Shown piece after piece: positions 7,918 to 15,459 of a DNA stretch of 16,721 nucleotides. Source of the stretch: JAVVTQ01 sp036653595 (GTDB lineage Bacteria; Bacillota; Clostridia; Oscillospirales; Ruminococcaceae); contig JAVVTQ010000034.1 of the NCBI GenBank assembly GCA_036653595.1, positions 1 to 16,721 of the forward strand. Reading direction: 5' to 3'. Position numbers and translations under genes: made by a program. The notes below the pieces were generated by a model. The model was not told the DNA's origin. It was given only the letters and a program-made list of their open reading frames with translations, and searched no databases. Numbering within the stretch: the stretch's first letter is position 1; each line of letters starts with the position of its first letter.

Positions 7918-9147
7918 CTAGTTTTTTGCGATAAGCTCGCACAGTTTTCCCGTGATGTACTCCGTCGCGCCCTTGGGCAGCGGCGTCAGCATGCTCTCAT
8001 ACGTCTTGCCGTATTCTCCCTCGTCGGGCATATATCCGGCATATCCGTCTGCATAGCCCCATATCAGCGGAAGCTTTGCCTTGCTGCTGGCCTTTATCTG
8101 CTTTCCGAAACGAGAAAACATCTCGCCGGGAACCTTGCAGATTTCTATGTCGCCCAGGCGCAGAATTGCGGTGTTGAAGTCCACGACAATGTGCGGGTTT
8201 TTCAGTTTGATGTTTATTGCAGTATATCCCGAGAGGAGTATCTTTCTCTGATCGTACTCTGTAGCCTCCTCCATTTGCTTTTTCGTCTTATCGCGCAGAG
8301 CTTCCCACTCGGGGACATTCAAATCATACTCTGTGTGGTAATCATATTTGTCGGCTCGAGGCTTGCTAAGATTTAGTTTTGTATACTTCTCGTCCACAAA
8401 TATTTGAGAAAATATTCCCTCTCCGGTTCTTTCAAGCTCTGCGGCATCATGACCTTTTCTGTAATTTCTGTTGCTCATGTCGCCCGCGGCTCCCTGTAGC
8501 ATAACGGGAAAAACACCGAGCTTTTGCTCAATCTTGCGGCTGAGATATCCCAGCAAATCGCCGCTTACGAAAAGATTCTCTGCGCCCAACACCGTTGGGT
8601 GGCACGATATGTTGAACATCGCCGCCTTTACCTCTTCGTTTTTGTCGCAGAAGCGAATCACCGATACGCTCTTGTCCTCCGGCTTTCCAATGCCGTTGCG
8701 GTTGCCGTAAAATCCGTCTATATTCACTGTGAAATAAGACGCTTCTACCTCGCAGAAGCCTTTTTGAAAGCACTCGCTTATAGTCTCAATGGCTTTTTCT
8801 GTGACAAGCGCTATGTACTTGTCCGAATAGGGATTGTTCGCGCCGGTATCAAAAAAACGCATGTCGGGCGCAGCGTGCGTGTGAATTGTCGAAATTGTGA
8901 TAAAATCCCTGTTGACACCGAACTTGTCGCTCACGCTAGTTTTAATTTCATCAAAAGTTTTCTTTGTGAGCATCAGAACCTCAAGGTCGCAAAAAACAAC
9001 AGCCTCGCCGTCGATTTTGAGCACGGCAGCAGTGCATTTCAGCTCATCGAGCACTCCCTCTGATAGTTTGGTTCTCATGGAATACCCGCCCAAAAGGCAT
9101 GGCTCTTTTGGCGTTATGTAGTTCGTAACAGTTGAAATTTCGATCAT
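7918..9147 (-). CDS. Cytosolic neutral/alkaline ceramidase-family amidohydrolase
   Basis: 409 residues, matching the catalytic N-terminal domain of neutral/alkaline ceramidases but without a signal peptide and without the C-terminal immunoglobulin-like domain of the roughly 650-residue secreted enzymes. Visible active-site features are HTHAAPD with H89 and H91, SCHPT with H183, GAAGDMSNR (219-227) with S225 at the position of the reactive serine in the GDxSxN motif, KVPGE with E342, and DGYAGYMP with Y369/Y372. These match the zinc ligands and nucleophile of the family. Ceramidases cleave a fatty-acyl amide, but an intracellular copy between NagA and a PHP hydrolase suggests another amide, for example on an amino sugar or a lactyl-peptide. 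The start abuts the nagA stop with no spacer, and a G-rich stretch lies upstream. Fold confident, substrate unknown. Confidence 0.87.
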   Translation of the reverse strand: MIEISTVTNYITPKEPCLLGGYSMRTKLSEGVLDELKCTAAVLKIDGEAVVFCDLEVLMLTKKTFDEIKTSVSDKFGVNRDFITISTIHTHAAPDMRFFDTGANNPYSDKYIALVTEKAIETISECFQKGFCEVEASYFTVNIDGFYGNRNGIGKPEDKSVSVIRFCDKNEEVKAAMFNISCHPTVLGAENLFVSGDLLGYLSRKIEQKLGVFPVMLQGAAGDMSNRNYRKGHDAAELERTGEGIFSQIFVDEKYTKLNLSKPRADKYDYHTEYDLNVPEWEALRDKTKKQMEEATEYDQRKILLSGYTAINIKLKNPHIVVDFNTAILRLGDIEICKVPGEMFSRFGKQIKASSKAKLPLIWGYADGYAGYMPDEGEYGKTYESMLTPLPKGATEYITGKLCELIAKN

Positions 9148-10368
9148 TTATTTGCCCCCGTTTATTTTTAAAAGCAGCTCATTATTGAAAATTTTGTCTC
9201 CCTCGGTCTTTCTGTCAAATACCTTTTTTCCGCCTACAAATGTCTCAAGGGCATTGAAGCCGTCGTCGATTATAACGAAATCGGCGTCTTTTCCCTCTTT
9301 GAGAGAGCCTTTCGTCGCGTCATATCCATACTTTTTGCAGGGGTTCAGTGAAGAGAGCTTGAGCGCTTCCTCCATGCTGAGTCCTATATTCTCCGTGAGA
9401 TTCTTAATCCCGTACAGCACCGGCTTGCTGCTGCCGCGCAGTCTTCCGCCCGGCTCGCGCACAAAGCCCTTGTCATCGACAATGACCGTGCCGCTGCCGC
9501 CCAAAAACTCATTGTATGTTCCGACAGGTGCGCCGGAATATCCGGTGCAGTCGGAAATCATCATTACGTGGTCGTTTGGCTTGGCTCTTAAAATAAGCTT
9601 GATCATATTGTTTGTCACGTGCAGCCCATCACATATCAGCTCGCACCAGACGCGCTCGTCGAGAATTGCAGCACCCAGCCCGCCGACATCGCGGTGGTGT
9701 ATGCCGACCATGACATTGCAGAGATGCGTGGCAACCGTTATGCCCTTGTCGAATGCGGCAAATGCCTCCTCGGACAGGCAATCCGTATGTGTGAATGCCG
9801 CAGACACGCCATTTTCGACGAGCAGTGCAATCAGCTTATCGCTGTTTGGAAGCTCTGGCGCAAGGCCCATGAGGCGCAGCTTTCCGCCGGCGCTTTCGAT
9901 TATCTTTTTGACAAAGTCGACATCTATTTTGAGCGGCTCTGTTCTCGTGCCCTTTTCACCGACTCTGTTGAGGTACGGGCCCTCAAAATGTATTCCACCG
10001 ATTTTTGCGCCGTCTATTTCTCCGTCCGCTACCTTAGCAATAAGCGAAATGACTTCCAAAGTATTTTCGCCAACTCCCAGAGCACTGAAAAGTGTCGGAA
10101 AAACAAGGGTGACTCCCTCGCTTGCAACGCCTTTTAGGTATCCTCTCAGCTTATCTTCATAGCTGCCGTCTTCGTCCGGCCACAGTGTAAACCCCTGTGT
10201 TCCGTGATTGTGTGTGTCGAAAACGCCCGGAATAACGCGGAGATTTCCTATGTCGCGGCTGCCATCGCAGTCGCCTGCAAAAATACGTTTAATTTTGCCG
10301 TCGACGACTTCCATGCAGCCGTCAACCAATCCGTCATGTGTATAGATGCGTTTTGAGCGTATAATCAT
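9148..10368 (-). CDS. nagA: N-acetylglucosamine-6-phosphate deacetylase
   Basis: 406 residues in the amidohydrolase superfamily, acting in the cytosol to convert GlcNAc-6-phosphate to GlcN-6-phosphate and acetate. Motifs in order are PGVFDTHNHG with H53 and H55, HFEGPYLN with metal ligand E129, H194 in FTHTD, H215 in ATHLCNVM, HHRDVG, CDGLHV with H250, and the catalytic aspartate D273 in ISDC. Several motifs are slightly off the usual consensus (THLCNVM for THLFNAM, HHRDVG for HHREPG, SDC for TDA), so an altered N-acyl or epimer preference is possible. AGGAG lies eight bases before the ATG. The gene is 11 bases downstream of the Gfo/Idh gene and directly abuts the ceramidase-like gene. It takes the product of MurQ. 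Confidence 0.94.
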   Translation of the reverse strand: MIIRSKRIYTHDGLVDGCMEVVDGKIKRIFAGDCDGSRDIGNLRVIPGVFDTHNHGTQGFTLWPDEDGSYEDKLRGYLKGVASEGVTLVFPTLFSALGVGENTLEVISLIAKVADGEIDGAKIGGIHFEGPYLNRVGEKGTRTEPLKIDVDFVKKIIESAGGKLRLMGLAPELPNSDKLIALLVENGVSAAFTHTDCLSEEAFAAFDKGITVATHLCNVMVGIHHRDVGGLGAAILDERVWCELICDGLHVTNNMIKLILRAKPNDHVMMISDCTGYSGAPVGTYNEFLGGSGTVIVDDKGFVREPGGRLRGSSKPVLYGIKNLTENIGLSMEEALKLSSLNPCKKYGYDATKGSLKEGKDADFVIIDDGFNALETFVGGKKVFDRKTEGDKIFNNELLLKINGGK

Positions 10369-10379
10369 TATATATTCTC

Positions 10380-11366
10380 CTATTTCTCGTCCGCCGCAAA
10401 CAAAACTCCGGCTTCTTTTCTCGCTTTTTCAACCAAACCTGTGATTGTGAGATTATAGTCAAGCATTTCGTCGCGACGCGCAAAATCTTTTTTATTGTAA
10501 ATTTCGCAGAAATCAACAAGCTCATAATAAATAGAGTTTTCGACCGTCTGCTCGTTGTATTTTTTCTCCCCATCCTTTGTGACAACCGAAAACTCGATGC
10601 AGCGGCTGCTCTCCTCAGGCACATATATGTAACCGCTTGTGCCCTGTATTTGAACCATATTTTTGCTTTTGCTGTCTTTGCAGCCGACGGCAGTGCAGAC
10701 AAAATCCGCATACCGCATAATAAGTATTCCGGAGGTGTCTATTCCGTTTGCAGCTTGATTTGGGTAATACTTAATATCCTCTGGAACTCCAAAAAGGCCG
10801 ACAATAAAGTTCAGGTTGTAGTAGTTTATGTCCATCAAGGCGCCGCCCGAAAACTCGGGGTTGAAAACATTGGGAAGCTTCCCGTCCATAAAGGCGTTGT
10901 AGCGGCTTGAAAACTGCGAAAAGTTGAGCTGGACAAGCTTAATCGGGGAAATGTCCTTTATGTGCTCTCGAAGCAGCTTATAGTTTGGAAGATGAGGCAC
11001 CGTGACAGCTTCAAACAAAAACAGCTTCTTCTCTTTGGCAAGTGCGACCGCTTCTTCGACTTCTCTGACAGTTGACATAAACGGTTTTTCGCAAAATACA
11101 TTTTTTCCGGCATTCAGAGCCGCCATCGTCCACTCGCTGTGAAGCGAATTTGGCGACGCGACATAGATAAAATCAAGATCCGGGTCAGCGAGAAAAGCAT
11201 TTTTGTCCGTATAACTCTTTGCAACAGTGTGCTTTTTTGCAAAAGCATTTGCGTTTTCGGTGCTTCTTGAATAAACTGCTGTTATCTGCATCTCACCGGT
11301 TTTTTTCACTGCATCGACAAAAGTGTCGACGACAAAGCCTGTTCCGACTGTTCCTATTCTTATCAT
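10380..11366 (-). CDS. Gfo/Idh/MocA-family oxidoreductase
   Basis: 328 residues. The N-terminal Rossmann domain begins with GTVGTG (5-10) and contains SPNSLH (71-76) and the family signature CEKP with E93, K94 and P95. The C-terminal alpha/beta domain carries GGALMDINYYNL (174-185), where D179 and Y183 sit at the substrate-facing positions. The layout resembles the dimeric dihydrodiol/xylose dehydrogenase subgroup rather than GH109 glycosidases. It should oxidise or reduce a sugar or inositol-like ring with NAD(P). It overlaps the preceding membrane-protein gene by four bases (ATGA), so the two are translationally coupled. It may work with the MDR dehydrogenase at the end of the operon; that pairing is inference. 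Confidence 0.92.
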   Translation of the reverse strand: MIRIGTVGTGFVVDTFVDAVKKTGEMQITAVYSRSTENANAFAKKHTVAKSYTDKNAFLADPDLDFIYVASPNSLHSEWTMAALNAGKNVFCEKPFMSTVREVEEAVALAKEKKLFLFEAVTVPHLPNYKLLREHIKDISPIKLVQLNFSQFSSRYNAFMDGKLPNVFNPEFSGGALMDINYYNLNFIVGLFGVPEDIKYYPNQAANGIDTSGILIMRYADFVCTAVGCKDSKSKNMVQIQGTSGYIYVPEESSRCIEFSVVTKDGEKKYNEQTVENSIYYELVDFCEIYNKKDFARRDEMLDYNLTITGLVEKARKEAGVLFAADEK

Positions 11367-12040
11367 TTTTTCTTTCCCTTTACTTGTTTTTTTGCCGTAT
11401 TTGCACTGACTTCCGCGGCTTTTTTTGCCGCGTTCGCCTTTTGCTCACTCAGTGACTCGCGGAAGGTCTTTATGACCATTCCCTTGTTATAGTACACATC
11501 GAGATATTTTATGTCGATATGCTTGTTCTTTTCAAGTTTAGCAATTATAGGAATGAGATTCGGCAGGTGGCTTATCATGACATTTGGCACAATAAATATC
11601 TGGTTTGGCTTGCTCTCATCATATGTGACATAAACCGAGCCATTTGGTATCACGCCAGTTTCACAGTTCATTTTTTCATAAAATGTCTGCTCTATTTTAT
11701 ATTCGTCCGGTGTTATCAGCTCGGCTTCGAACTGATAGAGCCAGTAATTTGTAAAATTTGAGTCGCGCATGTTCAGAACACGTTTGGAGCTTTTTATGTT
11801 GGCCAGAGCTATTTTGCCGCTGTGCGCCATCTTTGTAATTATTTTTTTATCCCATGAATTTTCGAGCCATTTAAACAGCCAAAGCAGCAGAATTCCCACC
11901 ACCACGGCGCCAAACATATAGTAAAATTTTATACTCGGAACATTTTTTGCAATATAGAAGTAACCTCCGACAAGCGCAAGTATTATCAATGTAATTCCAA
12001 TAAGTGCATTGTTAAGAAGCTTCGCCAATTTAAACTGCAT
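11363..12040 (-). CDS. Unknown two-helix membrane protein with a Lys/Ala-rich tail
   Basis: 225 residues that I do not recognise. Two hydrophobic segments lie at about 11-30 and 38-58, forming a hairpin in the membrane with a short external loop. Residues 60-190 look like a soluble alpha/beta domain that would lie in the cytosol, with NGSVYVTYDESKPNQIFIVPN as a beta-rich core reminiscent of DUF3592-type domains. The last 30 or so residues are strongly basic and Ala/Lys-rich (KAAEVSANTAKKQVKGKKK). GAGGT lies seven bases before the ATG. The gene follows the PTS genes after a 91-base gap with a perfect hairpin and overlaps the Gfo/Idh start by four bases. Its placement suggests an accessory to the transporter or to membrane tethering, but no function can be assigned. 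Confidence 0.85.
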   Translation of the reverse strand: MQFKLAKLLNNALIGITLIILALVGGYFYIAKNVPSIKFYYMFGAVVVGILLLWLFKWLENSWDKKIITKMAHSGKIALANIKSSKRVLNMRDSNFTNYWLYQFEAELITPDEYKIEQTFYEKMNCETGVIPNGSVYVTYDESKPNQIFIVPNVMISHLPNLIPIIAKLEKNKHIDIKYLDVYYNKGMVIKTFRESLSEQKANAAKKAAEVSANTAKKQVKGKKK

Positions 12041-12080
12041 TTGTTTTACCTCAGTCAGAGAATTTTTCTTTTATCAGTGA

Positions 12081-12113
12081 GAGTGGCCACTTCGAATTTC
12101 AAAGTGGCCACTC
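12081..12113 (-). other. Perfect 12-bp stem-loop between the PTS block and the catabolic block
   Basis: Bases 12081-12092 pair without mismatch with 12102-12113 around a nine-base loop, in the 91-base gap between the IIB stop and the unknown membrane protein. No T-run follows on either strand, so it is not a standard Rho-independent terminator. It could protect the 3' end of the upstream PTS message or be an RNase processing site that sets different levels for transporter and enzymes. An operator reading is also possible, since the arms contain the palindrome TGGCCA. Confidence 0.65.
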
Positions 12114-12131
12114 GTTGTTGCTGAATAGATT

Positions 12132-12620
12132 TTAGAACCCGGCCTTGCTTAACAATCCGAGAAAATCTTGAATTGGATAGGTAGGCATCGTTTGAGTGGT
12201 GAGCTTATCACCCTTTAGAGCAGCAATTTTACGATATATTTCAGCGTCCTCTTTTGTGACGGCGATTGACTTGCCATCAACAAGCACATAGTCTGTGCCG
12301 CGTATAGGAGCTGCGTTTCCAACGTTAACGCTTTGGACTTCTGCTCCGGACTCAAGTATCGCAAGAGCATCTGATGGAAACTTTGCAATAACAAACAAAG
12401 TTTCTTTAGGATGTTCCTCGTTATACTTCAGCGTCTCCGCTATGGAAAATACCTTGACGTCAGAACCATTTGCCGCAAGCGGCAGTGCCATCTTTTGGAT
12501 AGGATCCAACGCAACCTTGTCGTTGCAGACTATTATTGAGTTTGCATCAACATATTTCTGCCACGAAATTGCTACCTGCCCATGTATAAGTCTATTGTCA
12601 ATTCGAAGATGTTTTATCAT
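12132..12620 (-). CDS. PTS mannose-family IIB component
   Basis: 162 residues, standard for the soluble IIB domain of mannose/fructose/sorbose PTS systems. The phosphorylated histidine is in RIDNRLIHGQV at H13, close to the N terminus as expected. Other family marks are IIVCND, a DALAILESG region and VNVGNAAP. It takes phosphate from IIA and passes it to the sugar as it crosses IIC/IID, so substrate enters as a sugar phosphate. The ATG overlaps the IIA stop (ATGA). It is followed by the 91-base gap with a perfect stem-loop. IIB sequence alone does not reveal whether the sugar is mannose, GlcNAc, GalNAc or MurNAc. Confidence 0.95.
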   Translation of the reverse strand: MIKHLRIDNRLIHGQVAISWQKYVDANSIIVCNDKVALDPIQKMALPLAANGSDVKVFSIAETLKYNEEHPKETLFVIAKFPSDALAILESGAEVQSVNVGNAAPIRGTDYVLVDGKSIAVTKEDAEIYRKIAALKGDKLTTQTMPTYPIQDFLGLLSKAGF

Positions 12621-13033
12621 TGCACAGCGGCCTCTCTTTTCTTTAGTAATTCATTGACATCCACAATGCCAGCATGCGTTTCCTCAAGCAGTCCCTTTGA
12701 AACTTCTTCAAAGTCAGTTGAATCTTCGCGAAGAGAAAGCAGAGTGAGCAACATAACAAGGCTTAGTCCCGACAACATTCTGACCTTGTCATTGAGCAGG
12801 TACGCCGCTCTGTTGCTCGGCGTACCACCCAATAAATCAGCCAATATGAAAACTCCGTCGCCGGTATCCACGTCTTTTACTTTTTGCTCAAGCTTGCTCT
12901 GGAAGTCATCGGGGTTGTCTTCAGGCCACAGTGTTAGACATTCGACCTGACCGAAATCGGGATAGAGCATGGGAGCCGATGTCATCATGCCCTCCGCCAT
13001 TCCGCCATGACTGATCAATACAATGCCAAACAT
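12617..13033 (-). CDS. PTS mannose-family IIA component
   Basis: 138 residues. The family hallmark ISHGGMAEGM places the phospho-accepting histidine at H9, and DLLGGTPSN is the conserved second motif. It receives phosphate from HPr and hands it to IIB. It is a free-standing IIA, as in sorbose- and GalNAc-type systems, not the fused IIAB of E. coli ManX. The start overlaps the IID stop by one base (TAATG) and the stop overlaps the IIB start, showing tight translational coupling and equal stoichiometry. Confidence 0.95.
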   Translation of the reverse strand: MFGIVLISHGGMAEGMMTSAPMLYPDFGQVECLTLWPEDNPDDFQSKLEQKVKDVDTGDGVFILADLLGGTPSNRAAYLLNDKVRMLSGLSLVMLLTLLSLREDSTDFEEVSKGLLEETHAGIVDVNELLKKREAAVQ

Positions 13034-13863
13034 TAACCCATTATTCCTAATGCGCCGAGCGCGAATGCCAATACGGCTATTATAAGAATAACTTTAATCG
13101 GCTGCACTTTTTTCTTCTTGAGTAGCCAGTAGCAGAAGCCAACGAGGCACAGGGGAAGCAGATACGGAAGAATTCCGTTGAGTGTATCCTGAAGTGCGAT
13201 TGACTTAACTACATCTTCTCCGGTCTCAGGGTTTTTGAGTGTCTTCTCATAGGCATACAGCAGCTTGATTCCGATCATGCTGGGAACAAATCCGCCGACA
13301 ACTGTGAGTCCGAGGATCTGGGCAGCTTCACGAAGTGTGTTGAAGTCGCTGTTTCCGCTGATATCTTCGATGATCTTGACTGACCTGTTGTAGCCCCATT
13401 TAAAGAGCGGCCAACGGGCGAGGAAGAGAAGGAAGAGGGGAAGAATCACAACCGGCACTGCCAACCAGCTGCCTTCGGCGGCCAGTGACGCGGCGATTAT
13501 GTATGTGATAGGTTGAACAAGAACGCCCTGAACTGTGTCGCCGATACCGGCAAGAGGTCCCATCAAAGCGACCTTGATGCTGTCGGACATTTCGCCCTGA
13601 TAATCTTCTTCAAGGGCAACTGCGGCGCCCATGATTACTGCAGAGCCGCCCGGATGGCAGTTATAAAACTGCATGTGTCTCTCGAGGTTCTCACAGATTT
13701 CGTCGTTATCTGTGTAGAGATCTCTCATTACAGGAACCATTGCATATGCAAATCCTGAGGCCTGCATGCGCTCGTAGTTCCAGCACCACTGAAGCGTCCA
13801 GTTATGACGGCTGGCGGCTTTTTTCATGGCTTGTTTTGAAACTTTATTATTTGTGCGTGCCAT
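13033..13863 (-). CDS. PTS mannose-family IID component
   Basis: 276 residues. The amphipathic N-terminal region contains the IID signature around WNYERMQASGFAYAMVP and HMQFYNCHP, followed by MGPLAGIGDTVQG, which is diagnostic for IID. The C-terminal part carries the membrane helices. It forms the sugar channel with IIC. One-base TAATG overlaps join it to IIC upstream and IIA downstream. The gene order IIC-IID-IIA-IIB differs from the E. coli man operon order. Confidence 0.96.
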   Translation of the reverse strand: MARTNNKVSKQAMKKAASRHNWTLQWCWNYERMQASGFAYAMVPVMRDLYTDNDEICENLERHMQFYNCHPGGSAVIMGAAVALEEDYQGEMSDSIKVALMGPLAGIGDTVQGVLVQPITYIIAASLAAEGSWLAVPVVILPLFLLFLARWPLFKWGYNRSVKIIEDISGNSDFNTLREAAQILGLTVVGGFVPSMIGIKLLYAYEKTLKNPETGEDVVKSIALQDTLNGILPYLLPLCLVGFCYWLLKKKKVQPIKVILIIAVLAFALGALGIMG

Positions 13864-14606
13864 TATTTTGCCTCCTCCTTTTTCTTGCTATAACCAGTGA
13901 ACAGAGCGCCCGCTGCAACACCTATGATTGCAAGACCGAGTGTCGGAACACCCATGAACGCGAACAGAGCATATCCGAGAATGAGGAACGGCCAGTATCT
14001 CTTGATATCCATATAGGAAAGAAGAAGAGCAAAACCGACTGCAGGCAGACATTTACCGATAACGCCCAGACCATTCTTTATCCAAGCATAATCTTCGATG
14101 AACTTAGCGATAACTTCGTACTGGTCGATGAACATAACACCTATAAAGACCGGGATAAAGCGGCTGAAGAACCAGCCAAGTGTTCCCATAAGGTGCCAGC
14201 GCTCGAAAGACTTGATGTTTCTCTTTGCAAGAGCGCGGTCGCCGCCGTGCTGGAATACTGTTGTCGCTGCGCGGCCGAGGATATCAAACCACGACATGAG
14301 CAGTGCGATTATGGAACCGATTACGATACCTTGTGTGACGTCACCGCTCTGTGATGCTACAAGGACACCAAACATTGCACCGACGTTGTAGTCGGGGATT
14401 GTGGCGCCGCCGTATGTGTAGAATCCAAGAGCCATGAGTGCGCAAGATGCGCCGACCTGAAGACCGAGGTTGATGTCGCCGACGATTATACCGGTTACGA
14501 ACGCGAAGACGATAGGTGTGTATAGACCGCCCATTGCCAGTGATCCGACAAGAATCATCAGACCCGTGAACGTAGCCAGTACAAACGCAAGTAATACTGT
14601 GTTCAT
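13863..14606 (-). CDS. PTS mannose-family IIC component
   Basis: 247 residues, almost entirely membrane-embedded. Recognisable parts include GIIVGDINLGLQVGASCALMALGFYTYGG near the N terminus, a conserved loop (PDYNVGAMFG) and QHGGDRALAKRNIKSFERWHLMG in the middle. It is the substrate-selective permease with IID. AAGGAG lies six bases before the ATG. The 57-base spacer from the SIS gene shows no terminator, so it is transcribed from the operon promoter. No sugar can be inferred directly, but downstream MurQ and NagA point to an N-acetylated amino sugar. Confidence 0.95.
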   Translation of the reverse strand: MNTVLLAFVLATFTGLMILVGSLAMGGLYTPIVFAFVTGIIVGDINLGLQVGASCALMALGFYTYGGATIPDYNVGAMFGVLVASQSGDVTQGIVIGSIIALLMSWFDILGRAATTVFQHGGDRALAKRNIKSFERWHLMGTLGWFFSRFIPVFIGVMFIDQYEVIAKFIEDYAWIKNGLGVIGKCLPAVGFALLLSYMDIKRYWPFLILGYALFAFMGVPTLGLAIIGVAAGALFTGYSKKKEEAK

Positions 14607-14663
14607 AGCTTACTCCTTACTCATAAATATTTATTTTAAACAGGTTGTGCCCCTGCCCAAAAC

Positions 14664-15368
14664 CTACATGTGGTAGAGTCTATCAAAGTACTTTCCGAGA
14701 AGAGTTTCGTTGTATTCCGCTCCGCCGTCGACGTTCTGCGATTTGTAGAACGGGGGATTCTGGCCCTTGCTGAGCAGAATCTGTGCCGCTTCGAGAACCA
14801 CAGCCTGAAGTGCTACAGCCGTCGTTATTGTGGACATACCGCATATTGCCGTATCAATGCCCTCAACTGTTATTGCTGCGTCGCCGTCCGGAACCATGTT
14901 GTCAATGACAATGTCCGCTATTTCAAAAAGACGCTTGCCTGATTTGTGTTTTGATGTCAGCTTGCTGCTGGCAGAGACTGATGTGACCGCAACAACTGTT
15001 GCGCCGCGCTCTTTTGCCTGACTTGCTATCTCAAGCGGAAGAGGGTTTCTGCCGGAGTTGGAGATGACAAAGACTACGTCGTTCTTGCGGATATCGACCT
15101 TTTTAAGGAATATCTCGCCGACTCCGGGGACTGCTTCATACGCGCCGCCGGCCGGTTCTTTAATTGCCTTAGTCGGGACAAAGCCGCCTGCACGGTGGCA
15201 AAGTTCGAGCGCTCCTGCGTTGGAGTGACCCGAGCCGAAAGCCTGAAGGATTCCGCCATTCATAAAAGCATCGGCAATACTGTTTGCCGCAGCCGTTATA
15301 TTGGCGCCCTGCGAGTCTTCGAGCTTCTTGATAAGCTGTCTTGCTGTTGCGAACACTTGGTTTTCCAT
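14664..15368 (-). CDS. SIS-domain sugar-phosphate protein, UPF0309-like (first gene of the operon)
   Basis: 234 residues with one SIS domain. FGSGHSNAGALELCHRAGG forms the phosphosugar loop, VFVISNSGRNPLPLEIA is the second SIS motif, then TSKHKSGKRLFEIADIVIDN and a C-terminal region ending in YKSQNVDGG. It is paralogous to the SIS protein at 6181-6912 but diverged outside the core motifs. UPF0309 members have no settled reaction; roles such as isomerase, deaminase or phosphosugar binder are possible. As the promoter-proximal gene it is separated from IIC by 57 bases. GAGGTG lies eight bases before the ATG. Confidence 0.91.
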   Translation of the reverse strand: MENQVFATARQLIKKLEDSQGANITAAANSIADAFMNGGILQAFGSGHSNAGALELCHRAGGFVPTKAIKEPAGGAYEAVPGVGEIFLKKVDIRKNDVVFVISNSGRNPLPLEIASQAKERGATVVAVTSVSASSKLTSKHKSGKRLFEIADIVIDNMVPDGDAAITVEGIDTAICGMSTITTAVALQAVVLEAAQILLSKGQNPPFYKSQNVDGGAEYNETLLGKYFDRLYHM

Positions 15369-15376
15369 TGATCAAA

Positions 15377-15382
15377 CACCTC
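15377..15382 (-). promoter_or_regulatory. Ribosome binding site of the first operon gene
   Basis: GAGGTG on the minus strand, eight bases before ATG at 15368. Confidence 0.75.
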
Positions 15383-15459
15383 ATAATTTCATAATTTATC
15401 GAAAGGCTTCGTATTATTTGACGATTTTCACTTTACCCATCAATAAATTTTATGCACTT

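Noticed and set aside
9152..10162. 336-codon open frame on the + strand
   Set aside because: It lies antisense within nagA, has no ribosome binding site or family motifs, and is a codon-bias shadow of the real gene.
12081..12113. Rho-independent terminator reading of the IIB-downstream hairpin
   Set aside because: No T-run follows the stem on either strand, and the operon clearly continues.
13740..14354. 204-codon + strand open frame across IID and IIC
   Set aside because: Antisense to two unmistakable PTS genes; low-complexity translation with no domain.
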